Shown piece after piece: positions 16,023 to 24,211 of a DNA stretch of 64,000 nucleotides (position 1 is the first letter of the stretch; each line of letters begins with the position of its first letter). The notes beneath the pieces were generated by a model. It saw nothing but the letters and a program-made list of their open reading frames with translations. It did no database searches and had not been told where the DNA came from. Position numbers and translations under genes: made by a program. Location of the stretch: NCBI GenBank assembly GCA_050013055.1, contig JBEKGC010000026.1, positions 1-64,000 on the forward strand. The letters are read 5' to 3'. Origin of the DNA: Palsa-504 sp050013055 (lineage in GTDB: Bacteria; Actinomycetota; Actinomycetes; Streptosporangiales; Streptosporangiaceae).

Positions 16023-17675
16023 TCATCGGATGATCGATGGACCCCTCGTCGGGCCGGCTGGGCCGGCGGGGCCGACGGGGCCGGCCAGCCGGTGAATGAC
16101 GTCGTGTCGCGAGACGCCCTCGGCGAACAGCCGGTTCGCGGCCTGGAAGGTCTCGGCAGAGTCCTCGCGCCAGAGTTCGGAGATGACGCCGTACGCCGCG
16201 TCCACGAACTGCTCGCTGGTCAGTCCGGCCGGCGGAGTGCACCCGCCGAACTCCGCCTCGATCAGGGCCCGGCGGTCAGCCGGGTCGCCGACGTTTCGCT
16301 GGCCGGAGCCATCTTGGGGACCGGGCATCGGCAGCGCGAACATGCGGCGCCCGACGTTGCGCGCCAGCCACGACACGTCGGCGTCGCTGCTGGCCAGGTC
16401 GGATGCGTACCCGCGGATCGCGACCGCGTCCGGCTGGTCGTAGGCCTCGTCGAACCGGCTGAACATGTCGGGGAGGTGCTCGGTCAGGCGTGCCGTCTCG
16501 GCCTCACCCAGGCCCCGGTACGCAGCGGACCAGCGGGTCCACGCGGTCACCGCGGGCTCGAGGTGCTGGCGCTGCGCGGCGGACAGGACGAAGGTGTTGG
16601 GCACGTGGCCAAGAAGGATGTGCGCAAGCTTGCGCGGCCCGACCTGGCCCGGCGGCTCGCCGGGAATGCGGCTGCTGTAGCCGGTCAGCACCTCAGCCCA
16701 GAATCGCGTGGATTCCTCGTCGGCCGCGACGGCGTCCGCCGCCAGCGGGCTCTTGATGAAGTCCTCGACCGCGGCCGCGCGGTCGGCCGCGGTGAACTCC
16801 GGGGCGGCCGGGACCCCCGAACCGTCCGCGGCGGGCAGGCGGCGGATCCGGGTCCGGGTCAGCGGCAGGTAGGCGACGGTCTCGGTGGACAGACCCGGGT
16901 CCGGGTCCTGCTCGGCCCGGGTCAGCGGCCCTTCGGTACGACGGCGCGCTTCAGCCAGGGGAATCTGCTCCGAACGATCGAAGTCATCCTCGTGGCGGCT
17001 CATGGCCTCGATCAGGTTCTCGGCGTTGGTGGCCAGGCCGACCGCGGTGGCGACGGGGATACCGGTCAGGTCGACCTGCACCACGACGCCGTGCTCGGAG
17101 TCCCCGTAACTGAACGTCGCCGCGATCGCCTCGTCATCACCGAACACGTCGTACCGCCGCCAGGCCCGGCCTGGCGTCACCTTGCCGATCTCGGTCACCC
17201 ACTCCGGCGGGTAGATGCCGATGTCGGTCAGCCCGGCCAGCGCCTGGCTGGCCGACTTCTTGACGCCCTTGGCGCCAAGCGCCATCAGCACGCGGAGCAG
17301 CGCGGCGCCGTCGGGTGTCTCCCGGCGGACCGCCCCGTTGACCAGGACGGTAGAGATGAAGGACTCGATCTCGGCCGGATCCCGCTGGCCGAGCACGTAC
17401 GGTATGCCCATGCAGGTGGAGGTCTCGATCTCGGCCTGCAGCGGACTGCCGGACTCGATCCCCTTCCACAGGCTGGACAGAATCCGCTGGACGAACTCGT
17501 CGGCTTCGGTGCGCTCAGGCGCGCTCGCCGTTCCCGAGCCCGCCCGCCCGGCGCTGATGGCCGCCTTGGCCGCCAGTTCCTTCCCGGCCGGGGTCATGGC
17601 CTTGGCGACCAGAGCCCTCTTCGCGGCGGCCTTGCGGATGGGTGCGCTGCGACGCGACCGTGTGTTCTTGCTCAC
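16023..17675 (-). CDS. Conserved actinobacterial hypothetical protein, 550 aa
   Basis: Not assigned to a known function. The N-terminus is very basic (RSRRSAPIRKAAAKRALVAK), then a soluble alpha/beta region with VVVQVDLTGIPVATAVGLA and a helical C-terminal half. Near the end, SRHDVIHRLAG resembles the short His-containing motif of DUF1841-like proteins (a weak resemblance only). The tail GPVGPAGPAGPTRGP is a short collagen-like Gly-Pro tract. Start GTG with AGGA upstream. Monocistronic; the next gene upstream is asparaginase, 66 bases away on the same strand. Confidence 0.7.
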   Translation of the reverse strand: MSKNTRSRRSAPIRKAAAKRALVAKAMTPAGKELAAKAAISAGRAGSGTASAPERTEADEFVQRILSSLWKGIESGSPLQAEIETSTCMGIPYVLGQRDPAEIESFISTVLVNGAVRRETPDGAALLRVLMALGAKGVKKSASQALAGLTDIGIYPPEWVTEIGKVTPGRAWRRYDVFGDDEAIAATFSYGDSEHGVVVQVDLTGIPVATAVGLATNAENLIEAMSRHEDDFDRSEQIPLAEARRRTEGPLTRAEQDPDPGLSTETVAYLPLTRTRIRRLPAADGSGVPAAPEFTAADRAAAVEDFIKSPLAADAVAADEESTRFWAEVLTGYSSRIPGEPPGQVGPRKLAHILLGHVPNTFVLSAAQRQHLEPAVTAWTRWSAAYRGLGEAETARLTEHLPDMFSRFDEAYDQPDAVAIRGYASDLASSDADVSWLARNVGRRMFALPMPGPQDGSGQRNVGDPADRRALIEAEFGGCTPPAGLTSEQFVDAAYGVISELWREDSAETFQAANRLFAEGVSRHDVIHRLAGPVGPAGPAGPTRGPSIIR

Positions 17676-17741
17676 CGCGCAATCCTACGGTGCGCCGGTG
17701 ACACTTTCCCCGGGCACGTTAGCGGGCCGCCCGGGCAGGCG

Positions 17742-18701
17742 CTAGATAACGGCGCGGACGGTACCCGCCTCGGCCTCGCCGCCCATGACGGGAACGGTGG
17801 CGAGCTCATCGGGCACGACGGCACCGAGCAGGCGCAGCGCCGCCACCGTGACCGGCGTCCAGCCGCGCGCCATCCCGTCGTCGATCTTGACGGCGCCGGA
17901 CCTGCCGTCCGCGAACGCGAACGCGGTGACCCCCTCGGCGCCGCCCTTGACCAGCAGGCCAGGCACCGCGTCCATCAGCTTGCGCTCGTCCCGGTCCGTC
18001 CCGCTTGTCCACTCCGGGTAGCCGCGCATGGCGTCGGCCACCCGGCGTTCGGGCGTCCCGGCCGCCGACAGCACCAGCGTCTGGTACGCGCGGGCCAGCC
18101 CGTCCAGCGTCAGCGCGAACAGCGGCGCGCCGCAACCGTCGACGCCGGCCGCGCTGATCTGCTGTCCGGCCAGTTCCTCGACGGTGTTCCTGATCGCGAC
18201 CTGCAGCGGGTGATCGGGCGCCAGGTACCCGGCCGCCGGCCAGCCGTTCAGCACGCAGGTCAGCAGCATCGCCGCGTGCTTGCCCGAACAGTTCATCCGG
18301 ATCCTGGACTCGTGCTCGCCGCGGGCGATCATGCCACGCGCGGTCCCGGTATCGAGGGGCCAGCCCGCGGGGCAACGCAGGTCACCCGCGCTCAGCCCGG
18401 CCGCGGACAGGATCTTGCGCACGCCGTCGACATGGAAGTCCTCACCGGAATGGCTCGCCGCCGCCAGCGCCAGCAGCTCGCCGTCCAGCTCAAGCCCGCA
18501 GCGAAGCATCGCCGCCGCTTGCAGGGGCTTGTTCGCCGACCGGGGGAAGAACGGCAGATCCGTCTGGCCGATGCTGATCACCTGGGTGCCCTCGGCGCCG
18601 AGCCCGGCCACCGCCCCGCGATGCCACGACTCGGCCAAGCCGGAACGCACGACCTGCGCGACGACGGGGTTCACGCCCTTGTGCTCCGTAAAGATCGTCA
18701 T
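17742..18701 (-). CDS. L-asparaginase II family protein (Rhizobium etli type)
   Basis: 319 residues. It is not the classic bacterial type I/II fold but the family typified by the thermolabile R. etli enzyme: FPRSANKPLQAAAML (about 52-66), HSGEDFHVDGV, MNCSGKHAAML (the Ser/Lys pair used in catalysis) and VDGCGAPLFALTL. It hydrolyses asparagine to aspartate and ammonia. No signal peptide, so cytoplasmic. Start ATG at 18701. Confidence 0.87.
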   Translation of the reverse strand: MTIFTEHKGVNPVVAQVVRSGLAESWHRGAVAGLGAEGTQVISIGQTDLPFFPRSANKPLQAAAMLRCGLELDGELLALAAASHSGEDFHVDGVRKILSAAGLSAGDLRCPAGWPLDTGTARGMIARGEHESRIRMNCSGKHAAMLLTCVLNGWPAAGYLAPDHPLQVAIRNTVEELAGQQISAAGVDGCGAPLFALTLDGLARAYQTLVLSAAGTPERRVADAMRGYPEWTSGTDRDERKLMDAVPGLLVKGGAEGVTAFAFADGRSGAVKIDDGMARGWTPVTVAALRLLGAVVPDELATVPVMGGEAEAGTVRAVI

Positions 18702-18766
18702 ACCCGCAGTCTGCCCTGCACCCCGGGCCTTTTCATGATCGGGCCTTCGTGATCACGCGAACGGCC

Positions 18767-19075
18767 TCAGGGTTTGAGCCCAGCCAGGACGCACTGCGGC
18801 CGGGCGCGCAGCGAGACCTGGTCGGTGCCTGTGAAGGCGCTCCGGCAGAACGCCTTCGCCTGTGATCCGCAGTAGTGCAAGGTGGACCCGCCGGTGGAGC
18901 TGGGCAGGATGACGTTCACGCAGCCGTTGGCCGACGTGCCGTAGGTGTCGTGGGCCAGCGCCCCCCACACGCCCAGGCCGCCGAGCAGCACGATGACCAC
19001 GGCGCCGATGACGGCGAAGACCCGCTTCTGTTTCTGCGTCAGGCTGCCCGCCGTCGGCCTGGTCTTGGCGTACAT
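18767..19075 (-). CDS. Small membrane-anchored protein with four extracytoplasmic cysteines
   Basis: 102 residues. A Lys/Arg-rich N-terminus is followed by one membrane helix (about 19-41, VFAVIGAVVIVLLGGLGVWG). The remaining 60 residues should face outside and contain Cys52, Cys69, Cys77 and Cys95, probably two disulfides. Family function unknown to me. ATG at 19075 has a TACACT box eight bases upstream and no ribosome site. Confidence 0.7.
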   Translation of the reverse strand: MYAKTRPTAGSLTQKQKRVFAVIGAVVIVLLGGLGVWGALAHDTYGTSANGCVNVILPSSTGGSTLHYCGSQAKAFCRSAFTGTDQVSLRARPQCVLAGLKP

Positions 19076-19083
19076 GAATGCCC

Positions 19084-19089
19084 AGTGTA
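19084..19089 (-). promoter_or_regulatory. Putative leaderless -10 element (TACACT)
   Basis: On the minus strand TACACT ends eight bases before the ATG at 19075. The divergent VOC gene starts 68 bases away and has its own ribosome site. Confidence 0.4.
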
Positions 19090-19156
19090 GGGGGCCTGCC
19101 CGAGTTGCCCTGTGTTACCGTCATCCGCAACGAGACGGCGGCTGGGAGGTGCGCGA

Positions 19157-19954
19157 ATGGTCATGCGTGACACGCTGTGGCTGGCCGGGACACCGTGCTG
19201 GGTCGACGTCACCGTCGGCGATGTGCCGCAGGCGATCGCCTTCTACCAGACCTTGTTCGGCTGGGACATCGAACCGGGTGGCCCGCAGGCCGGCGGCTAT
19301 TCGGTCTGCCATAAGAACGGGCGGGTGGTCGCGGGCCTCAGCCCCAGCTACGGTCCGCCCGGCACGCGGTCGGCCTGGACCACGTACCTGGCCGCCGACG
19401 ACGCGGACGCGGCCGCCGCCGCGATCAGGGCGGCGGGCGGCCGGCTGCTGGTCGAGCCGGCCGATGTCGCCGATTCCGGCCGGATGGCCGTGGCCGTCGA
19501 TACGGCCGGAGCCGCCTTCGGCCTGTGGCAAGGCGGGACGACGACCGGGATCGGCCTGGCCAACGAGACGGGCTCGCTGACCTGGAACGAGCATCTGAGC
19601 CGGGACTACGACGCGAGCAAGGCCTTTTACCGTGCCGTTTTCGGCTACGACTACCAGGACGTGAGCGACGGCGCCTTCAGGTACGCGATGCTCATGATCG
19701 ACGGGCGCGAGGTCGGCGGCATCGGCCAGCATACGGACGGGACACCGGAGGGAGCGCCTGCGGTCTGGTCGGCCTACTTCGCCGTCGATGACACCGATGC
19801 CGCGGTGGCCAGGGTGGGCGAGCTCGGCGGCAGCATCGTGCACCCCGTCCGCGACAGTCCGTACGGCCGGATTGCCGTGGTGGCCGACAACCAGGGCGCG
19901 GTGTTCTCGGTTATCACCACCCCGACTCATCCTGACCTGCAACTATCCCACTGA
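19157..19954 (+). CDS. Double-domain VOC (glyoxalase/bleomycin-resistance-like) protein
   Basis: 265 residues made of two similar VOC modules: PCWVDVTVGDVPQAIAFYQTLFGWD and, after about residue 135, WNEHLSRDYDASKAFYRAVFGYDY. Each ends with a Phe-Gly/Phe-Ser segment (GAAFGLWQ; GAVFSVIT). This architecture is common in Streptomyces 'hydroxylase/27-kDa antigen CFP30B-like' proteins of undefined activity. Start ATG at 19157 with GGGAGGTG. Convergent with the gal cluster, 15 bases between the stops, so unlikely to be part of it. Confidence 0.83.
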   Translation: MVMRDTLWLAGTPCWVDVTVGDVPQAIAFYQTLFGWDIEPGGPQAGGYSVCHKNGRVVAGLSPSYGPPGTRSAWTTYLAADDADAAAAAIRAAGGRLLVEPADVADSGRMAVAVDTAGAAFGLWQGGTTTGIGLANETGSLTWNEHLSRDYDASKAFYRAVFGYDYQDVSDGAFRYAMLMIDGREVGGIGQHTDGTPEGAPAVWSAYFAVDDTDAAVARVGELGGSIVHPVRDSPYGRIAVVADNQGAVFSVITTPTHPDLQLSH

Positions 19955-19969
19955 GGTCGCTGTTGTGCC

Positions 19970-20941
19970 CTACGGCACGGGCGGAGTGCCGTGGGTGTGG
20001 AATGACTCGATGGTTTTCAGCCCCCAGGCCTGGCCCTTGGCGCGCTCGGCCTCGGTCCAGGTGATCGTGCGCCAGTCCGGGGCCAGCACCAGCCGCGCGG
20101 CCGGATTGCACAGCTCGATCCGGTTGCCGCCTGGCTCGTAGACGTACAGGAAGAACGTCTGCTGGATCGCGTGCTTGTGCGGCCCGGTCTCGATGAACAC
20201 CCCGCGGTCCAGGCAGATGTCGGCCGCGCGCAGGATGTCCTCGCGGGTGTCGGGCGCGAACGCGACGTGGTGCAGCCGCCCGGTGCGGCCGGTCCCGTCC
20301 CGCGTGTACACCAGGTCGTAGCCCTTGTTGGTGAAGTGCAGCCACTGCCCGGAGATGGTGCCGTCGTCGAGCATGATCTGCTCGGTCACCCGGCCGCCGA
20401 GCACGTCGCGGACGAACTCGCCGCTGGGCGAGACGTCGGCGGCCAGGTAGTTCACGTGATCAAGCCGCCGCACGCTGACGCCGCGGCCAGGGTAGGCCTG
20501 AGCCTGGTTCTTCAGGGCAGGTTTTAGCTGGCCGGCCGGTGAGTACCATTCGGTCTCCCAGTACAGCTCGAGCTCGTGCCCGTCCGGATCACGGAACAGG
20601 TAGGTGGGCCCGATACCCGGGTCGCCGTCCTTCCAGCTGACGCCAAGCCCGGTCGCCTCGATCGCGCGGACGCGCGCCTCGAGTGCCTGCTGGCTCGACG
20701 CGCGCAACCCCACCCGGCGGATGCCCGAGGTGTCATGCGCGGTGAGCTTGACCGTGTGCTGCTCGTAGTCGTCCCAGGTGCGCAGGTAGACCGAGTTGCC
20801 CTCGCGGCCGTTCTCGGTCAGCCCGAGCACGTCGACGAAGAACCGCAGGCTCGCCTCGGGCTCCGGCGTCAGCAGCTCGATGTGCCCCAGGTGCGCGACG
20901 TCGTGCGACGGCGGCCGGGTGGCCGCGGGATCCTGCCTCAC
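19970..20941 (-). CDS. Extradiol (catechol 2,3-dioxygenase-like) VOC dioxygenase
   Basis: 323 residues, two VOC domains. Domain 1 begins HLGHIELL and contains RDPDGHELELYWE; domain 2 has the probable Fe(II) ligands His162 (RLDHVNYLAAD), His224/225 (GRLHHVAF) and Glu276 (YVYEPGGNRIEL), as in type I extradiol enzymes. It should cleave a catechol-like ring next to the hydroxyls. GTG start overlaps the galD stop (GTGA), so it is the last gene of the gal operon. Pseudomonas GalA is a different fold (LigAB type), so if this enzyme opens the ring the pathway has a different entry step. Confidence 0.87.
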   Translation of the reverse strand: MRQDPAATRPPSHDVAHLGHIELLTPEPEASLRFFVDVLGLTENGREGNSVYLRTWDDYEQHTVKLTAHDTSGIRRVGLRASSQQALEARVRAIEATGLGVSWKDGDPGIGPTYLFRDPDGHELELYWETEWYSPAGQLKPALKNQAQAYPGRGVSVRRLDHVNYLAADVSPSGEFVRDVLGGRVTEQIMLDDGTISGQWLHFTNKGYDLVYTRDGTGRTGRLHHVAFAPDTREDILRAADICLDRGVFIETGPHKHAIQQTFFLYVYEPGGNRIELCNPAARLVLAPDWRTITWTEAERAKGQAWGLKTIESFHTHGTPPVP

Positions 20942-22005
20942 GTGTACCTCCGGGGGAAGACGGTGCCGTCGAACAGCTTGCGCGCGGTCCGCACTACCGC
21001 GGCGCGGATCACCGCGGGCGGTGTGCGGATGGTGTCGATCTCGACCTCGACCTCGAGGTGCCCGGTGGGATGCTCGATGCCGAAGCGCGTCTGCCCCGGC
21101 TTGGCCACGGCCAGCCCGGTCCCGGCGGCCCCGTCGAGCAGCAGCGCGGTCGCCACGCTGACGGCGCCGAGAACCCCGACCGACTGGTGCACCCGCACCG
21201 GGATGAACGTCCTGGTGCAGATCATGCCGCCGGCCGCCGGGGCGGCCACCAGCGTGACCTTCGGCACCGAGGTGCCGGACACGTCGCCCAGGCCCATCAG
21301 CTCGCCCGCGGCCAGCCGCAGCGCCTGAACCTTGACGCCAAGCTCAGCATCGGCCTCGAGCTCGGCGACCGCCTCGTAGCCGGTACGGCCCAGATCCGCG
21401 GCGGCCACGACGACCACAGGCATCCCGTTGTCCACGCAGGTCACGGTGATGCCGTCGATGACGTCGCGGACGTTTCCTGTCGGCAGCAAGGCACCCGTGG
21501 CCGACCCTTCGGTACCGGTGAAGCTCAGCACGACCGCCGCCGCCGTCCCTGGCACGCCGGCGATCGCGGTCTGGCCGTCGTAGTCGACGGTGCCGTCTGC
21601 ACCGGGAAAGGCGGCGGTGGCCACGCTGCCGGAGTTGACCATGTGGATCCGGACCGGTGCCCTGGCCACCAGGCCGCGCTCGACCGCGAACGGGCCCACG
21701 CCGGCCAGCAGGTTGCCGCAGTTCTGCCGGTCCTCCACGGTGGCCGCATCGACGCCGACCTGCAGGAAAAGGTAGTCGACGTCGGCGTCCGCCCGATCGC
21801 AGCGACTGATCACGGCCACCTTGGAGGTCAGCGGATGCGCCCCGCCGACACCGTCGATCTGCCGGGTGTCAGGACTGCCCATGATGCGCAGCAGCAGGTC
21901 ATCTCGTTCGGCCGGATCGGCCGGCAGGTCCCCGGCCAGGAAGTACGCCCCCTTCGACGTCCCGCCCCGCATCAGCATGCACCGAACCCCGTCAGCCGAG
22001 CCCAT
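20938..22005 (-). CDS. galD: PrpF-family tautomerase, probable 4-oxalomesaconate tautomerase
   Basis: 355 residues of the PrpF isomerase family (diaminopimelate-epimerase fold). It opens VRCMLMRGGTSKGAYFLAGDLP, then IDGVGGAHPLTSKVAVI, QNCGNLLAGVGPFAVERGL and GNVRDVIDG, all in the order seen in GalD. GalD converts the keto form of 4-oxalomesaconate to the enol substrate of GalB. ATG at 22005 with GGAGGGAA; it overlaps the end of galC by 14 bases. The neighbours GalB and GalC make this assignment more specific than PrpF alone. Confidence 0.86.
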   Translation of the reverse strand: MGSADGVRCMLMRGGTSKGAYFLAGDLPADPAERDDLLLRIMGSPDTRQIDGVGGAHPLTSKVAVISRCDRADADVDYLFLQVGVDAATVEDRQNCGNLLAGVGPFAVERGLVARAPVRIHMVNSGSVATAAFPGADGTVDYDGQTAIAGVPGTAAAVVLSFTGTEGSATGALLPTGNVRDVIDGITVTCVDNGMPVVVVAAADLGRTGYEAVAELEADAELGVKVQALRLAAGELMGLGDVSGTSVPKVTLVAAPAAGGMICTRTFIPVRVHQSVGVLGAVSVATALLLDGAAGTGLAVAKPGQTRFGIEHPTGHLEVEVEIDTIRTPPAVIRAAVVRTARKLFDGTVFPRRYT

Positions 22006-22693
22006 CAGCGGTTCCCTCCGGTACGTACCGGACGCCGCGCGCGGCGAGCTTGTCCCGCAGCCCGTACAGGTCCAGGCCAAGCTGGCCGTCGGCCAGGGCC
22101 TGGCGGGTCTGCGCCTCCCGGCCCACCCGGGCCTGCGCGGCGGCCAGCGCCTGGCTGACGTCGCCGCGCGGCACGCATACGACGCCGTCGTCATCGGCGA
22201 TGATCGCGTCGCCGGGCCGGATGACCTGCCCGCCGACCGATATCGGCACGTTGACCGCGCCCGGCGTCTCCTTGACCGTGCCCTGGGCGCTGACCGCCGC
22301 GGACCAGACACCGAAGCCCATCGCCCGCAGCTCGGCCACGTCCCGTACGCCCGCCTCGATGACCAGCCCCCTGACCCCGCGCACGGCCAGCGAGGTCGCC
22401 AGCAACTCGCCGAACATCCCGTCGGTGGACGGCGACGCCGTCGTCACCACCAGCAGGTCGCCGGCCTGGCACTGCTCGGCCGCCGCGTGGATCATCAGGT
22501 TGTCGCCCGGCCAGCACACCGCGGTCACCGCGGTCCCGCCGACCCGCATCCCGTCCTGGATCGGGCGCAGCCCAGGCCCCAGGTACCCGGTCCGGCCGAT
22601 CGCCTCGTGCACGGTGGCCACGCCGAGTTCGGCGAGGGCGTCCACCACGGCGAGGTCGGCGCGGGCGACCCCGGTCACGATCACGTTGCGCAT
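21992..22693 (-). CDS. galC: 4-carboxy-4-hydroxy-2-oxoadipate aldolase / oxaloacetate decarboxylase
   Basis: 233 residues, RraA/HMG-aldolase fold. Key stretches: ELGVATVHEAIGRTGYL, PGDNLMIHAAAEQCQAGD, LVIEAGVRDVAELRAMGF (metal/phosphate-binding Arg-Asp) and GDAIIADDDGVVCVP. It splits 4-carboxy-4-hydroxy-2-oxoadipate into pyruvate and oxaloacetate, the last step of gallate and protocatechuate 4,5-cleavage. ATG overlaps the galB stop by one base (TGATG). Confidence 0.88.
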   Translation of the reverse strand: MRNVIVTGVARADLAVVDALAELGVATVHEAIGRTGYLGPGLRPIQDGMRVGGTAVTAVCWPGDNLMIHAAAEQCQAGDLLVVTTASPSTDGMFGELLATSLAVRGVRGLVIEAGVRDVAELRAMGFGVWSAAVSAQGTVKETPGAVNVPISVGGQVIRPGDAIIADDDGVVCVPRGDVSQALAAAQARVGREAQTRQALADGQLGLDLYGLRDKLAARGVRYVPEGTADGLG

Positions 22694-23421
22694 CAGTTCA
22701 GCCTGTCCGTGACCTGCGGGAACACTCTCATGTAGGCCTCGCCCAGGGTGGCTTGCGGCAGCCCGAGGTTGGGCCCGGCGTTCCGCTTGAGCTGTGTGCC
22801 ACGTCGTTTAGCCAGGTCGGTGTAGTACTCCCACAGGTGCTGCTGCGCGGCCATGCACTCCATCGCCTTGCGCTTGGCCTCGAAGACCGGCGTGATGTTG
22901 AGCAGGACTTCCGGCTTGAAGCCGCACATCTCCGGCTGGTGCGGCTCGAACAGGAACACCGGTGGCGCGCCGATCGGCTCCCCGGCCGCCGGGTAGCCGA
23001 TCGCCTGGGCCAGCACCCGCGCCCGCAGCGCCATCTGCGCGGCCGCCGGATGATCGCCGTTGTACGGATCGGCGAGCGGATGGGTCAGCACGACCGACGG
23101 GTTGACCTCGCGGTACACGCCGACGATGCGGTCGGTGAGCTCGTCGGAATCGCGCAGCGGGTAGTCACCGGCGTCAAGGAACTCGATCTGTGCGCCGAGC
23201 GCGTCCGCCGCGTTCTCCGCCTCGGCCCGGCGCAGCGCCTTGATCTGCGCCAGCGTCTTGCCCGCGCGCCAGGCGCTGGCCGACTCACCGCGCTCGCCGT
23301 AGGTCAGGCAGAGCACCTTCACTCGTTCACCTCGGGCGGCGGCCAGCGCGACAGCGCCTCCGGCCCGCCAGACGAAATCAGCCGCGTGTGCGCTGATGAC
23401 CAGCATGGATGACGTTGTCAC
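22693..23421 (-). CDS. galB: 4-oxalomesaconate hydratase (PIG-L/LmbE fold, GalB type)
   Basis: 242 residues. The N-terminus MLVISAHAADFVWRAGGAVA is the GalB version of the PIG-L metal motif, and LTYGERGESASAWRAGKT, LTHPLADPYNGDHP, PVFLFEPHQPEMCGF and MAAQQHLWEYYTDLAKRRG follow, in the order of Pseudomonas putida GalB. It hydrates enol 4-oxalomesaconate to 4-carboxy-4-hydroxy-2-oxoadipate using zinc. It is not a sugar deacetylase despite the fold. GTG start overlaps the regulator stop (GTGA). Confidence 0.9.
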   Translation of the reverse strand: MTTSSMLVISAHAADFVWRAGGAVALAAARGERVKVLCLTYGERGESASAWRAGKTLAQIKALRRAEAENAADALGAQIEFLDAGDYPLRDSDELTDRIVGVYREVNPSVVLTHPLADPYNGDHPAAAQMALRARVLAQAIGYPAAGEPIGAPPVFLFEPHQPEMCGFKPEVLLNITPVFEAKRKAMECMAAQQHLWEYYTDLAKRRGTQLKRNAGPNLGLPQATLGEAYMRVFPQVTDRLN

Positions 23422-24095
23422 CGGACTTCCTCCTTGAGCAGGGCCGCTATGACGCTGTGCAGATGGCGGCGTGCCGCTGCTTCCGCCTCGGCCGGCCGCC
23501 GTTCCGTGATCGCGGCAATGATCTCCAGGTGCTCGGGCAGCGAGGCCTGCGGGCGCCCCGGCCGCAGGGATAGCCGGAACTGGTGACGGACCAGCTGCCC
23601 GTTCAGCCGCTCGAGCAGGGACGCCGCCACCGTCTGGCCCGATATCTCCCGCACCAGCCGGTGCAGGTCACCGTTGAGCGCCGAGTACTTCAGCGGCTCG
23701 CCGTCCGCGACGCTGCGCTCGAGCTCGGTGCCCAGCTGCCTGAGCTGCCCGGCCTCCGCTTCCGTGACCAGCTCGGCCGCCTTGGCCGCACATAGTCCCT
23801 CCAGCGCCATCCGGCACTCGGTGATGGCGACCGCCTCGTCCAGCGTGACGACCCGGACCCGCGCCCCGCGGTTCGGTATCCGCTCGACGAGCCCCTCCGC
23901 GGCCAGCTCGAATAGCGCCGCGCGCAGGCTGGCCCTGGTCACGGCGAGCATTCCGGCCAGCTCCTCCTCGACCAGCCGCTGCCCAGGTGCCATCTCGCCA
24001 CCGAGAATCGCCCGCCGCAGTCGTCCCACCGCCATCCGCCGCCCAGGTTCGCCCCGCCCCGGCTCGCCCCGGTCCGCATCGTCATCCGCCCGCAC
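23418..24095 (-). CDS. GntR-family (FCD) transcriptional regulator of the gal cluster
   Basis: 225 residues from a GTG. Winged helix: LRRAILGGEMAPGQRLVEEELAGMLAVTRASLRAAL in two pieces, then GLVERIPNRGARVRVV; the C-terminal FCD ligand domain includes ITECRMALEGLCAAKAAEL and LHRLVREISGQ with the metal/carboxylate pocket. A longer frame starting at 24134 would run through the TTGT..ACAA operator and is rejected. It is the first gene of the operon with galB, galC, galD and the dioxygenase, and probably senses a pathway acid. Pseudomonas uses a LysR regulator instead. Confidence 0.85.
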   Translation of the reverse strand: MRADDDADRGEPGRGEPGRRMAVGRLRRAILGGEMAPGQRLVEEELAGMLAVTRASLRAALFELAAEGLVERIPNRGARVRVVTLDEAVAITECRMALEGLCAAKAAELVTEAEAGQLRQLGTELERSVADGEPLKYSALNGDLHRLVREISGQTVAASLLERLNGQLVRHQFRLSLRPGRPQASLPEHLEIIAAITERRPAEAEAAARRHLHSVIAALLKEEVR

Positions 24096-24110
24096 CCAAC
24101 CGACCCTAGA

Positions 24111-24134
24111 AATGTTCAACAAAATTGTCAACAA
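24111..24134. promoter_or_regulatory. Probable GntR/FCD operator
   Basis: On the minus strand the sequence contains TTGTTGACAA followed closely by TTGTTGAACA. TTGT-NN-ACAA palindromes are typical FCD-GntR sites. It lies just upstream of the regulator start (24095), in an AT-rich patch that stands out against the surroundings, and contains a TTGACA that could act as a -35 box. Confidence 0.55.
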
Positions 24135-24211
24135 TCGATCCCGAACGGCCGCCCGCGCTCATGACCCGTGCATGCCGCGCTGTCGGCCAGCCTGGTCGGC
24201 CAGGCCTCCGA

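Noticed and set aside
16092..18752. An 886-codon open frame on the plus strand
   Set aside because: It is antisense to the 550-residue hypothetical gene and asparaginase II, whose protein motifs and codon pattern are clear. Composition (Arg, Gly, His, Gln rich) is typical of the complementary frame in GC-rich DNA.
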